Shown: in pieces, positions 1 through 11,770 of the stretch
Numbering within the stretch: position 1 is the first letter of the stretch
Layout of the letters: each line of letters starts with the position of its first letter
Assembly: GCA_964019425.1 (NCBI GenBank)
Contig: OZ025789.1
Location: forward strand, 1,054,001-1,118,000
DNA from: Flectonema sp. DT1601
Lineage: Eukaryota; Euglenozoa; Diplonemea; Diplonemida; Diplonemidae
Direction of reading: 5' to 3'
Length of the DNA stretch: 64,000 bases
Position numbers and translations under genes: made by a program
Notes under the pieces: model-generated
What the model saw: the letters and a program-made list of their open reading frames with translations, nothing else
Told to the model about the DNA's origin: nothing
Databases searched by the model: none

Positions 1-1045
1 TCTGAGGATGTCTAGTTTAATTGATTGCGCTTGTTTATATAGCGTCTCAACTCTTTTGTGTCTGAGACCAACAGTGTTCTTTGAACCGGTAAAAAGGATG
101 ACTGTGTTCGCAGAGCGGACAAATCCCCACCATTTCTTCAAAAAAGGTTTAATAATTTTGTCCATTTTTTTGGCAAAAGGGAGAGATAAGTCATGGATCA
201 TTAAACTCCATGTTAACCTTGACAATAACAAGTGTTGGACAGACCAAGCCTTCTGAGACCCATATAGTGGCATGGCGTCGACTTTTTTTAAAAAATTCCT
301 GGTAAAAGTGGTCAGGCGCTCTCGCAATTTCTGTTCTTTGGCGTTCGGCTCAAACCAACGCCCGAGGTATTTGAACTCTCCAGCTTCCTGGAGATTCGTA
401 ATCGGAACATTGTTAATCTTCAGGTCCGGGTTAGCTGGTTTCCCTTGTACAAAGCTGTGGGCAATGCATTTCTGGGGTTTCGCTTTCATACCACGAGACC
501 AGGAAAGAAACTGTTCGAGCGACTTGATTAGCAATTTTGCCCCCGCCTTTGATGACGTGGTAAGTTGTAAATCATCAGCAAAAGCTGCAACTAATAGTTG
601 GAGGGATTTATTGTTAAACTCGTAGGCTTCCTGTTGATGAACTGCTAAGGAAAAGAGCAGTAGTTGGAATACCAAATTAAAAAGGGTTGGGGAGGAAACG
701 CAGCCTTGAAAGACACCAACTTCAAAAGGGATAGTGGGCGTCAGGCCTTCTCCAACTCTGATTTGGACGCGCATGGAGGAATAATACCTTTTATAGAAAC
801 CGATTATTCTTTCGTGAATTCCGAAATATTTTAAAGCAAAGAAAATTAATTGATGTTTGACTGAGCCGAAAGCATCTGCCAAATCCACCCAGACAATTGT
901 TAGGTTTTTCCGGAGAGCTTTCACTTCTTTAAAAATCTCTGAGGTGATCGTGGCATGTTCGATACACCCAGAGACACCTTTCCTAAAGCCTTTTTGAAAA
1001 TTAAATTTAGAAAGAGTGTGGTTTGCGACGGCTTCCTGAATAACC
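1..1045 (-). CDS. LINE L1 reverse transcriptase, central part (partial)
   Basis: The minus strand of this stretch aligns almost base for base with L2 around 16920-17970, which encodes RT motifs A, B and C (FADDLQ). The two plus-strand ORFs here (8-256 and 272-625) are shadows; identical shadows lie opposite the RT in L2 and L3. The frame is cut on the left by the window and on the right by the S insertion at 1046. Whether this copy is otherwise intact cannot be judged, because the rest lies outside the window. Confidence 0.75.
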
Positions 1046-1418
1046 GCAATAATATTATACCTTTTCATTTTCTCTTTCCTTTTCTGGTCTTTTTTTTTCT
1101 TTTTTTCCTTTTTCATACAACGTTTTTTATTTATATTTTTTTTTTTTTTTTTTTCATGTTTGATTATTTCCTCTTCATATTTTTCTTTTTCTATTCTTTC
1201 TTTTTTTTTTTTTTTTTTTTCTCTGCCTCTCTCTCAATTCTGTTCGTTTCTTTGAAACGAAAATTCATTTGAATATTATTCCTTGGTCAGCAACCATCAT
1301 TGTCGCCCTTTGGGCCTGTTAAAAAAAAAAATAAAAATAAAAAGAAAGTTTACATCGGGAATAGGGCAGGAGCCAAAAGCTCCCAGTCCGTTACTTCCCA
1401 CTTATCGAAATTCTTTAA
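1046..1418 (-). mobile_element. Solo S element (structured non-autonomous repeat) inserted in LINE L1
   Basis: A ~373-bp noncoding repeat whose ends are defined by comparison with uninterrupted L2 (site near 16917). One end begins near CAATAATATTATACC. The other ends in CCCACTTATCGAAATTC. Inside are an A/T-run core, the palindromic word CGTTTCTTTGAAACG, GCCCTTTGGGC and the terminal stem-loop GGAGC-CAAAA-GCTCC. No hairpin array is attached, so S can move alone. Other S copies: 12397, 25850, 38840, 41375, 46505, 48030 and 51840. I see no clear target-site duplication. The transposition mechanism is unknown. Confidence 0.75.
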
Positions 1419-2037
1419 AAATTTTCCCGTCGCAGTTGCCCACAGCTATCGGTCTCGTTTTCGAGATGTCTTTCCCATCGGAGTTGGGCTTTGGGAGCAT
1501 TGTTACAAATGCTAAGCCCCAACTATCCGGGTAGGCCTTGAGTTCGAAAATTCTCTTTAATACCTTGTAAAGTGCTTCCATAAAAGTTGGGACCTTTTTC
1601 CATACAACATAAGGTATGCAATTGGGACCAGGGGCACATTTGTTTTTTTTCTTTGATAAGAGAATACCAAACTGTTCGAAGCTCGGGAACTGGATATCAT
1701 CCATTGTCTTGTAGTCAGACTTAGGTAAAAAAGAGGGATGGGTGAAATCAGTTTTTTTTTTTTCATTGTCACAATAATTGTTTTTAAAATGTTCAATTAT
1801 TTTTTCCTCTGGAATATCAAGGGAGGGGGGTTGAGGATCTTCTTTTTGGAGTTCTTCTTTTATGGCAGTAAACGGATTTTGACGAAATTTATCTTGTAAT
1901 TTTTTGAATAAATTTTTCTTTTCTAAATTCCGATACATTCGGAAAATCCTTTTCATTCTCGTTCTTGCCTCTTTCCATTTGACAGCGTTCTCTATAGAAG
2001 GCCCAGATTTGCGGAGCTCCTGTCTTAGCTGTTTCAT
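1419..2037 (-). CDS. LINE L1 ORF2, N-terminal part of the reverse transcriptase protein
   Basis: The minus-strand frame starts at an ATG at 2037 and encodes a basic, helical N-terminus (MKQLRQELRKSG), then the stretch also seen at the start of L2 (MKRIFRMYRNLEKK) and RT fingers (APGPNCIPY, TRPIAVGNCDGK). It overlaps the end of ORF1 by four bases in an ATGA stop-start arrangement, which is compatible with termination-reinitiation coupling. The frame ends artificially where the S element enters. In L2 the same protein continues into RT motifs A-C. Confidence 0.75.
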
Positions 2038-2721
2038 TTCCAGACGACATTCAAGTTTTTCTTGGTCGAGGATGACCTCTTCCCTTGATTGGAGGTATCA
2101 CGCACTTCCTTGGTGAAGGTGTCTGCTAGTTCTCCAGAGGCATGCTCCCCTTCCGTGTGGGTGTTAGCTGGTTCTTCGGAGGCATCGAGTCCTACTTTCT
2201 CTGGAGGGTCTGTAGCTTCCTGGCCAACCTCCGAAACAGATGTCTTCGGCTTCTTCAATGGTACGGGCTCGTCTTGTGAGTCTGAGCCAGGGGACCATTG
2301 CTTCTTATTCTTCGGGCTGGCCGTTGACCTCGGGCTTCCATCAGGGTCGGCTGCGGTAAGCGATGGACGGTCTGCCTCAGCTTTCGGTTTTTTGGCAGAG
2401 GTGGATTCTGCCTGCGGATCAGAGTCAGGTGATCTCGGCTTCTTGCTCTGCTGGACTGGCTTCGCCGGCGTTTCTTCTGGACCTGTCGCCCGCTCCGGGG
2501 TCAGGCTCACTCCCAACTCTCTTTCCAGGTCCGTGACTCGTCTCTGCACATCCGTCAGTGAGTAACATTCTTGGGAGGACGCCTCCTCAGCCTTAAACTG
2601 CGCACGCAGTTGTTGTTGACATTCGGCTGGTCAAGAAAGCTCCATGTGGCCGGTACAGCTCCAACAAGTCTCGTCCGTGACGTCACGCTCCATGCGCTCA
2701 TGTCTCCTCTGCAGCTCCAGG
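2034..2721 (-). CDS. LINE L1 ORF1-like protein, basic, low complexity, with an in-frame stop
   Basis: Minus-strand frame from about 2721 to the stop at 2034. It opens with a Cys-rich start (ETCWSCTGHMELS), then a coiled-coil-like segment with QRRVTDLERELG, then a long Pro/Ser/Lys/Glu-rich region with repeated SPDSD, KKPK and SPGSDSQ words that look like nuclear-localisation or nucleic-acid-binding tracts. A TGA lies in frame at about 2635 between the Cys-rich start and the rest, so this copy would not make the full product unless it is read through or started downstream (GTG at 2549). Nucleic-acid binding is inferred only from composition. Confidence 0.55.
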
Positions 2722-2724
2722 TGG

Positions 2725-2940
2725 AAAAAATAAAAAATAAAAAGAAAGTTTACATCGGGAATAGGGCAGGAGCCAAAAGCTCCCAGTCCGTTACTTCCCA
2801 CTTTATCGAAATTCAAATGAATTTTCGTTTCAAAGAAACGAACAGAATTAAGAGAGGCAGAGAAAAAAAAAAAAAAAGAAAGAAAAGGAAAAAAAAAAAA
2901 AAATGAAGAGGAAATAATCAAACATGAAAAAACCATTCAG
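2725..2940. repeat. Two S fragments joined head to head
   Basis: Bases 2733-2814 are the outer end of S in reverse orientation (ending TTATCGAAATTC). They are followed directly by an internal S piece in forward orientation (AAATGAATTTTCGTTTC to the A-rich AATCAAACATG core, about 2815-2935). An inverted join like this is not simple truncation. It suggests a rearrangement or template switch at the border between L1 and YR retroelement A. Confidence 0.7.
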
Positions 2941-2964
2941 ATAAGCCTTATATTTTGTTGATCG

Positions 2965-3139
2965 CAGCTAGTTCGATAAATCAAATTCTAAACCCAGAGC
3001 CTCAAAATTCGACTTCGGTACGCCAAAGTCCTCAGCGTCACTCAGATGTGCACCCACGTAATCCGCCCTTCTCTTGAAGCTCGAATAACGCTGAGCAGTC
3101 TCCTCCTTCGAATCACCCACCACAAAGAAGTTGTCCACC
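2965..3139 (-). pseudogene. YR retroelement A, RT palm fragment
   Basis: The minus strand encodes a stretch resembling RT motif C and what follows it (VDNFFVVGDSKEE, then ALGLEFDLS). This corresponds to WIDNIR and LGVQFS/LGVTFD in elements B and C. It lies just beyond the 1,540-bp array, whose other side holds the preceding RT motifs. Assignment to the same element as 9931-10759 rests on that position and on shared composition. Confidence 0.65.
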
Positions 3140-6100
3140 GAGTTGAGTTTACCAGGTGAGATTTGGACTGTTAGCTTTTGGCTAAGGCCCTCCCTGAAGA
3201 GCAAGAACAAAAAAACTACTCACACCTGAAGAAAACATACACAAAGAACACACTGTAAGCTGTGTGTGTATTTTGTGTTTGTCACAACAGGAGAGAAAAG
3301 AAAGAATGTCAAGGTTGGTCACCTTGCCTATCAACGCACAACATTGGTGGTCTCTACTAGACCCTGAGTGATCCCACTGGATCTCTCATCGTTCATAGTA
3401 CCCTATGTGAAGTTATAAAATCAAAGGTAAACTATGAACTACAAATGACTTAGCCTGTTATTATAATGCCACAGGCAGGCCCTGCATTCAGCAACTATCC
3501 AGCAGTGCTTGAATGTCCTGATCTTCTTCTAAAAAAAAGAAAGAAAAACAAAACTGTAGCTGGGATCACTCAGGATCAACAGACTACCAATGCTACCTGT
3601 TGTACTTGCTCACTATGGGGGGTGATGCCAAACACCCAGAAGTACTTAACTACTTTCCTTCTTGCTGCCCAGGAGTTTCTGACCAGAACTAATAGAAAAT
3701 AAAAAGTAGATGGGAAACAATAAAAAGTAAAATGAATATAACTGAAGTTAAACAAGAATGTTGGTCCTAGACAAGACCTTAAACTGACTAACCGGTCTTA
3801 ATTTTAACTAAGTGTTAACCTAGTTTCCTGGTTTCTAATATGAAATCTTTTTTCTTTTTTTTTCTTTTTGAACAAAATGTAATTATTAATGTAAAAAAAT
3901 GAAGAAACAGACCAGAACAGATAGAGAATAAAAAAGAAAAGATAATTGCAAGAGTTATTGTAGTAAAAGATTACAAATAAAAAAAAAAATGCAAGTATCA
4001 ACACATGATCGAGATACACCAGCAGCTAACAAACAACATAAAATTGAAGATCAGTTGCCAGAGTATTTCAACCATGGTAGAATACTCGCCCCTCTGGCAG
4101 GGATTATCCCAGACTTGTCCTTTAATTTAGTTGGACACCATGGCTTACAACCCTTCCAGAGGGAAGCACCATTATGACTTCTATTTTTTTTCTTCAAGAA
4201 AATCATAAGGTGGTAACAAAGAAAAATGCTAAGAGGAACCCCTTATTAACACCTAAGACATCTAAACTGCAGCCCAGCTTATGCCCAATGCACTAACAGG
4301 TCATTCCCTCACACTCAGATCAAAAAAATCAAAGTTCAGAGTGCATCTTAGCATGAATGAGAGAATTTCCTCCCGCTTTTTTTGAACAAAAGGGATAGGA
4401 GAAGGGATAGAAAACGAACATAACAATAAGATTCTAAGTGAGAAACACTTAGCAGAAATACTTAGCAGCTTTTAAGGAGCTGAAAAGCAAAAAAAAAATC
4501 TAAGTGAGAAACACTTAGTAGAAACACTTTGTAGCTAATTGAGCTGAAAATAAAAAAATAAAAAAATTTCTAAGTGAGAGATACTTAGCAACTTTTAGAA
4601 CAAATATTTCAGTAAATAACCTGTTGAAATGGTAGTTAATGTAACCATTACAGGTTTGATGCCAATACTGACAAAGACTGAGTTGAGTTTACCAGGTGAG
4701 ATTTGGACTGTTAGCTTTTGGCTAAGGCCCTCCCTGAAGAGCAAGAACAAAAAAACTACTCACACCTGAAGAAAACATACACAAAGAACACACTGTAAGC
4801 TGTGTGTGTATTTTGTGTTTGTCACAACAGGAGAGAAAAGAAAGAATGTCAAGGTTGGTCACCTTGCCTATCAACGCACAACATTGGTGGTCTCTACTAG
4901 ACCCTGAGTGATCCCACTGGATCTCTCATCGTTCATAGTACCCTATGTGAAGTTATAAAATCAAAGGTAAACTATGAACTACAAATGACTTAGCCTGTTA
5001 TTATAATGCCACAGGCAGGCCCTGCATTCAGCAACTATCCAGCAGTGCTTGAATGTCCTGATCTTCTTCTAAAAAAAAGAAAGAAAAACAAAACTGTAGC
5101 TGGGATCACTCAGGATCAACAGACTACCAATGCTACCTGTTGTACTTGCTCACTATGGGGGGTGATGCCAAACACCCAGAAGTACTTAACTACTTTCCTT
5201 CTTGCTGCCCAGGAGTTTCTGACCAGAACTAATAGAAAATAAAAAGTAGATGGGAAACAATAAAAAGTAAAATGAATATAACTGAAGTTAAACAAGAATG
5301 TTGGTCCTAGACAAGACCTTAAACTGACTAACCGGTCTTAATTTTAACTAAGTGTTAACCTAGTTTCCTGGTTTCTAATATGAAATCTTTTTTCTTTTTT
5401 TTTCTTTTTGAACAAAATGTAATTATTAATGTAAAAAAATGAAGAAACAGACCAGAACAGATAGAGAATAAAAAAGAAAAGATAATTGCAAGAGTTATTG
5501 TAGTAAAAGATTACAAATAAAAAAAAAAATGCAAGTATCAACACATGATCGAGATACACCAGCAGCTAACAAACAACATAAAATTGAAGATCAGTTGCCA
5601 GAGTATTTCAACCATGGTAGAATACTCGCCCCTCTGGCAGGGATTATCCCAGACTTGTCCTTTAATTTAGTTGGACACCATGGCTTACAACCCTTCCAGA
5701 GGGAAGCACCATTATGACTTCTATTTTTTTTCTTCAAGAAAATCATAAGGTGGTAACAAAGAAAAATGCTAAGAGGAACCCCTTATTAACACCTAAGACA
5801 TCTAAACTGCAGCCCAGCTTATGCCCAATGCACTAACAGGTCATTCCCTCACACTCAGATCAAAAAAATCAAAGTTCAGAGTGCATCTTAGCATGAATGA
5901 GAGAATTTCCTCCCGCTTTTTTTGAACAAAAGGGATAGGAGAAGGGATAGAAAACGAACATAACAATAAGATTCTAAGTGAGAAACACTTAGCAGAAATA
6001 CTTAGCAGCTTTTAAGGAGCTGAAAAGCAAAAAAAAAATCTAAGTGAGAAACACTTAGTAGAAACACTTTGTAGCTAATTGAGCTGAAAATAAAAAAATA

Positions 6101-9100
6101 AAAAAATTTCTAAGTGAGAGATACTTAGCAACTTTTAGAACAAATATTTCAGTAAATAACCTGTTGAAATGGTAGTTAATGTAACCATTACAGGTTTGAT
6201 GCCAATACTGACAAAGACTGAGTTGAGTTTACCAGGTGAGATTTGGACTGTTAGCTTTTGGCTAAGGCCCTCCCTGAAGAGCAAGAACAAAAAAACTACT
6301 CACACCTGAAGAAAACATACACAAAGAACACACTGTAAGCTGTGTGTGTATTTTGTGTTTGTCACAACAGGAGAGAAAAGAAAGAATGTCAAGGTTGGTC
6401 ACCTTGCCTATCAACGCACAACATTGGTGGTCTCTACTAGACCCTGAGTGATCCCACTGGATCTCTCATCGTTCATAGTACCCTATGTGAAGTTATAAAA
6501 TCAAAGGTAAACTATGAACTACAAATGACTTAGCCTGTTATTATAATGCCACAGGCAGGCCCTGCATTCAGCAACTATCCAGCAGTGCTTGAATGTCCTG
6601 ATCTTCTTCTAAAAAAAAGAAAGAAAAACAAAACTGTAGCTGGGATCACTCAGGATCAACAGACTACCAATGCTACCTGTTGTACTTGCTCACTATGGGG
6701 GGTGATGCCAAACACCCAGAAGTACTTAACTACTTTCCTTCTTGCTGCCCAGGAGTTTCTGACCAGAACTAATAGAAAATAAAAAGTAGATGGGAAACAA
6801 TAAAAAGTAAAATGAATATAACTGAAGTTAAACAAGAATGTTGGTCCTAGACAAGACCTTAAACTGACTAACCGGTCTTAATTTTAACTAAGTGTTAACC
6901 TAGTTTCCTGGTTTCTAATATGAAATCTTTTTTCTTTTTTTTTCTTTTTGAACAAAATGTAATTATTAATGTAAAAAAATGAAGAAACAGACCAGAACAG
7001 ATAGAGAATAAAAAAGAAAAGATAATTGCAAGAGTTATTGTAGTAAAAGATTACAAATAAAAAAAAAAATGCAAGTATCAACACATGATCGAGATACACC
7101 AGCAGCTAACAAACAACATAAAATTGAAGATCAGTTGCCAGAGTATTTCAACCATGGTAGAATACTCGCCCCTCTGGCAGGGATTATCCCAGACTTGTCC
7201 TTTAATTTAGTTGGACACCATGGCTTACAACCCTTCCAGAGGGAAGCACCATTATGACTTCTATTTTTTTTCTTCAAGAAAATCATAAGGTGGTAACAAA
7301 GAAAAATGCTAAGAGGAACCCCTTATTAACACCTAAGACATCTAAACTGCAGCCCAGCTTATGCCCAATGCACTAACAGGTCATTCCCTCACACTCAGAT
7401 CAAAAAAATCAAAGTTCAGAGTGCATCTTAGCATGAATGAGAGAATTTCCTCCCGCTTTTTTTGAACAAAAGGGATAGGAGAAGGGATAGAAAACGAACA
7501 TAACAATAAGATTCTAAGTGAGAAACACTTAGCAGAAATACTTAGCAGCTTTTAAGGAGCTGAAAAGCAAAAAAAAAATCTAAGTGAGAAACACTTAGTA
7601 GAAACACTTTGTAGCTAATTGAGCTGAAAATAAAAAAATAAAAAAATTTCTAAGTGAGAGATACTTAGCAACTTTTAGAACAAATATTTCAGTAAATAAC
7701 CTGTTGAAATGGTAGTTAATGTAACCATTACAGGTTTGATGCCAATACTGACAAAGACTGAGTTGAGTTTACCAGGTGAGATTTGGACTGTTAGCTTTTG
7801 GCTAAGGCCCTCCCTGAAGAGCAAGAACAAAAAAACTACTCACACCTGAAGAAAACATACACAAAGAACACACTGTAAGCTGTGTGTGTATTTTGTGTTT
7901 GTCACAACAGGAGAGAAAAGAAAGAATGTCAAGGTTGGTCACCTTGCCTATCAACGCACAACATTGGTGGTCTCTACTAGACCCTGAGTGATCCCACTGG
8001 ATCTCTCATCGTTCATAGTACCCTATGTGAAGTTATAAAATCAAAGGTAAACTATGAACTACAAATGACTTAGCCTGTTATTATAATGCCACAGGCAGGC
8101 CCTGCATTCAGCAACTATCCAGCAGTGCTTGAATGTCCTGATCTTCTTCTAAAAAAAAGAAAGAAAAACAAAACTGTAGCTGGGATCACTCAGGATCAAC
8201 AGACTACCAATGCTACCTGTTGTACTTGCTCACTATGGGGGGTGATGCCAAACACCCAGAAGTACTTAACTACTTTCCTTCTTGCTGCCCAGGAGTTTCT
8301 GACCAGAACTAATAGAAAATAAAAAGTAGATGGGAAACAATAAAAAGTAAAATGAATATAACTGAAGTTAAACAAGAATGTTGGTCCTAGACAAGACCTT
8401 AAACTGACTAACCGGTCTTAATTTTAACTAAGTGTTAACCTAGTTTCCTGGTTTCTAATATGAAATCTTTTTTCTTTTTTTTTCTTTTTGAACAAAATGT
8501 AATTATTAATGTAAAAAAATGAAGAAACAGACCAGAACAGATAGAGAATAAAAAAGAAAAGATAATTGCAAGAGTTATTGTAGTAAAAGATTACAAATAA
8601 AAAAAAAAATGCAAGTATCAACACATGATCGAGATACACCAGCAGCTAACAAACAACATAAAATTGAAGATCAGTTGCCAGAGTATTTCAACCATGGTAG
8701 AATACTCGCCCCTCTGGCAGGGATTATCCCAGACTTGTCCTTTAATTTAGTTGGACACCATGGCTTACAACCCTTCCAGAGGGAAGCACCATTATGACTT
8801 CTATTTTTTTTCTTCAAGAAAATCATAAGGTGGTAACAAAGAAAAATGCTAAGAGGAACCCCTTATTAACACCTAAGACATCTAAACTGCAGCCCAGCTT
8901 ATGCCCAATGCACTAACAGGTCATTCCCTCACACTCAGATCAAAAAAATCAAAGTTCAGAGTGCATCTTAGCATGAATGAGAGAATTTCCTCCCGCTTTT
9001 TTTGAACAAAAGGGATAGGAGAAGGGATAGAAAACGAACATAACAATAAGATTCTAAGTGAGAAACACTTAGCAGAAATACTTAGCAGCTTTTAAGGAGC

Positions 9101-9930
9101 TGAAAAGCAAAAAAAAAATCTAAGTGAGAAACACTTAGTAGAAACACTTTGTAGCTAATTGAGCTGAAAATAAAAAAATAAAAAAATTTCTAAGTGAGAG
9201 ATACTTAGCAACTTTTAGAACAAATATTTCAGTAAATAACCTGTTGAAATGGTAGTTAATGTAACCATTACAGGTTTGATGCCAATACTGACAAAGACTG
9301 AGTTGAGTTTACCAGGTGAGATTTGGACTGTTAGCTTTTGGCTAAGGCCCTCCCTGAAGAGCAAGAACAAAAAAACTACTCACACCTGAAGAAAACATAC
9401 ACAAAGAACACACTGTAAGCTGTGTGTGTATTTTGTGTTTGTCACAACAGGAGAGAAAAGAAAGAATGTCAAGGTTGGTCACCTTGCCTATCAACGCACA
9501 ACATTGGTGGTCTCTACTAGACCCTGAGTGATCCCACTGGATCTCTCATCGTTCATAGTACCCTATGTGAAGTTATAAAATCAAAGGTAAACTATGAACT
9601 ACAAATGACTTAGCCTGTTATTATAATGCCACAGGCAGGCCCTGCATTCAGCAACTATCCAGCAGTGCTTGAATGTCCTGATCTTCTTCTAAAAAAAAGA
9701 AAGAAAAACAAAACTGTAGCTGGGATCACTCAGGATCAACAGACTACCAATGCTACCTGTTGTACTTGCTCACTATGGGGGGTGATGCCAAACACCCAGA
9801 AGTACTTAACTACTTTCCTTCTTGCTGCCCAGGAGTTTCTGACCAGAACTAATAGAAAATAAAAAGTAGATGGGAAACAATAAAAAGTAAAATGAATATA
9901 ACTGAAGTTAAACAAGAATGTTGGTCCTAG
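3140..9930 (+). repeat. Tandem array of a 1,540-bp noncoding unit, 4.4 copies
   Basis: Units start at 3140, 4680, 6220, 7760 and 9300 (start word GAGTTGAGTTTACCAGGTGA). The copies appear identical; the fifth stops after 631 bp. The unit has no convincing gene: small frames of 78, 71 and 62 codons recur only because the DNA recurs. It contains several stem-loops: TTAGC-TTTTG-GCTAA near the start; GGTC and GACC arms around CTAGACAA; a long imperfect hairpin around an ATGG centre (CCAGAGTATT pairing with AATACTC/CTCTGG); and repeated CTAAGTGAGAAACACTTAG hairpins near the end. Dispersed relatives lie at 18313, 28094, 31371, 40286, 47374 and, diverged, 49641. The array sits inside the RT of YR element A. 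Confidence 0.9.
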
Positions 9931-10759
9931 CCACTCCGTCAGACTCCGGAAGCAGAACCATCGCCGAGCGATGGGCGATGCAAGGTGCCCAACTCCATCC
10001 CATGCACAGAGCCCGCAGCTTCGCACGCACGAACGGACCCCTCGCACCACTCAGATTCACCCCGAAGTAGTCGTCGATTCCCTGCCCAAGCGGAAACTGG
10101 TAAAACCAACTCTTGCCGTCATCTTGGGCCACGTATCGTGCCGAAAGAAAACGAGCAATCACCGCACGAATCCCCGGAAGGAGCATAGGTGGCGGCGGAC
10201 GCATCATCCGGTTGAGTTTCCTCCCATCACATACCAGCCTTAAGCCTCCTGAACTCTTCGGCACTGTGAAAGCTGGAAGAACGACTTTCTGTTGGTCGGA
10301 ACGCTCAACTACACCCCACTCCTCCAGGTGTTGCATGTGTCTCAGCATGTGCCTCGAAGTTCCCCGAAACGTTGGTCTGCTCCCCAGAGTCAGCTCCGTC
10401 CCAGGAACGAAGAGGGCCTCGAAAGCGGAAACATCTCGAATCACGTCAATAATGCCCAGCAGTATTCCATTCGTGTCAAGCTCCACGAGCCTATCCAAGT
10501 TCAAACGGGCCTTCGAAATCGGAGCCAACATACCTGCCTCTCTATCGGTCGGAGGTGAGATTTGTTGTGAGATTTGTTGCCCTTCAGCAGCCACAGTCAC
10601 CAGTCCTGAGTACGTCATAAAAACATCCGGCGCACCCGAGTCAATACCTTCACCCATCACCCTCGCCCTTGGCGGTGGCGGAGGTTCAGGTATTTTGTAC
10701 TTCATCTGCGGATCCAGCACAGCCCTTGGTCGTGTGGGAAACGCAGGGCATAACGGCAC
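9931..10759 (-). pseudogene. YR retroelement A, RT N-terminal half
   Basis: The minus-strand frame encodes a reverse transcriptase of the DIRS/VIPER type: TVPKSSGGLRLVCDGRKLN (fingers), then YVAQDDGKSWFYQFPL (motif A region) and RALCMGWSWAPCIAH (motif B region). The apparent start is a GTG that touches the stop of the YR gene, so the two genes abut. The frame is cut by the 1,540-bp array. Pro-rich sequence (PPPPPRARV) precedes the RT domain. Part of a fossil element. Confidence 0.8.
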
Positions 10760-10950
10760 TACAATCCGGCCCCCAGTATCTGTGACGTGTTCGCGGACTG
10801 ACGCGCTACGTGAGTCTTCCCCGCCGGGAGATACCTCGCCAGGGCATCCATCGATGAGTGTCTGGAGAGTTGTCGTATCGAGTCCAGACCCACCCCTTCC
10901 AGAAGAAGCGAGTGTAGGGCACCCCTCCGCAGCGAGTGTCCCGTCAACTC
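10759..10950 (-). pseudogene. YR retroelement A, C-terminal tyrosine recombinase fragment
   Basis: Encodes TGHSLRRGALHSLL, the HxxR box of tyrosine recombinases, then ALARYLPAGKT, which carries the probable nucleophilic tyrosine. It directly precedes the RT frame, giving the order YR-RT. It is separated from the YR core (11771-12396) by the 0.8-kb insertion. Confidence 0.75.
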
Positions 10951-11770
10951 CTTTCTCTAGATTTATCTCGGTAATTCTTTCGTTTAGGATCCATTGTACT
11001 TTCCTCTCTCAAGTTAACTCATTGATCACAAAAAGATGCACTTTTAACACTTTGCAATTTATAAGTTAAAAACGCAAAAATTCTGCCGTGACCCGGAATT
11101 GAACCCGTGACCTCGGCTCGTCAAGCGATTTACGGTCGACAACCATAACCACTCGGCTATCGCCTCGATGTTTCCTCGTTTTTTATTTACAACATATTCC
11201 CTTCCCGCTCCTATCGGAACGGAAAGGGAAAATATCCCTCCCTTAACTGAAATGCACTCTGCAAGTTGTATTTCAATTCTGAATGAAGCATTTCGACTCG
11301 ATAGCTATGTCGCATAAATTTACATTTATGTTTTAGTCGCTGAAGTATATTGGTTCACTTATTTATAATATTTTTGTATATATTATTCCCTTAGGAGTTT
11401 AAGGAATATTAAAGAGTGAAATATTGATGTTTAAAGATTTTCTGAGATAGTTGTTTGGTCTTGATTTAATGTAGTTAACACCTTAACATACTTTTATCAG
11501 ACTTTTTCACCTCTTTATATCCAACTCCTCATTTTTTAAATTTCCCACCCTCCCACCCGAAATTTCCCACCCTCCCTCTTGTTCTTTGGCTGGTCTGGGA
11601 TGTGGGAACCATTCCTGATTCTGATGTGTTGAATCTTCACGTTTGGTCTAAGGCATCTCAGTCTGAGCGACTGGACAATTTAACCCCGGCGCAAGTCATT
11701 AAGAGTAATTGCGATACTTAGTTTACATGTATTAATACCTTAATAAATATCTCTTCCCTATTCCCTTCAG
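10951..11770. mobile_element. 0.8-kb insertion with a YR-element-like terminal region
   Basis: It separates two pieces of the YR gene of element A. Its left part resembles the terminal region of YR element B: a similar AAAATTSTGCCGTGACC lead-in, a tRNA-like module on the minus strand, then the shared word CGGAACGGAAA and TGCACTCTGCA. The middle (11200-11560) is AT-rich with no gene I can see. About 11585-11720, plus strand, reads as a short coding-like tail (LWLVWDVGTIPDSD, ending near 11720). I read it as an internally deleted relative of a YR element. Edges are approximate. Confidence 0.5.
11084..11170 (-). other. tRNA-like module (probable pseudo-tRNA or Pol III promoter)
   Basis: The minus strand has an A-box-like TAGCCGAGTGGTTA and a B-box-like GGGTTCAATTCC at tRNA spacing. 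A CCGTAAA anticodon-like loop lies between them, with a long variable arm. Acceptor ends do not pair well and the T stem has a mismatch, so I do not call a working tRNA gene. Confidence 0.55.

Larger units (their letters stand above)
1..2721 (-). mobile_element. LINE copy L1 (restriction-like-endonuclease type), runs off the left edge
   Basis: A non-LTR retrotransposon on the minus strand. It begins near 2721 with a basic, Cys-containing ORF1 and continues with the RT ORF to base 1, where the window cuts it. It is near-identical to L2 (16367-18312, plus strand) wherever they overlap, so both are probably recent copies of one family. A solo S element (1046-1418) interrupts it inside the RT finger region. 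The RT and C-terminal parts of the family are best seen in L2 and L4 (59351-60803). Confidence 0.85.

Noticed and set aside
955-1272. Phe-rich frames in T runs (here and at 2631, 25900, 46594 and elsewhere)
   Set aside because: They are translations of poly-T in S elements and arrays and have no protein features.
3466-9862. Repeated 78-, 71- and 62-codon frames as a gene family
   Set aside because: They recur exactly because the 1,540-bp unit is tandem. They have low-complexity Lys/Phe runs, and dispersed copies do not favour silent changes as far as I can see.
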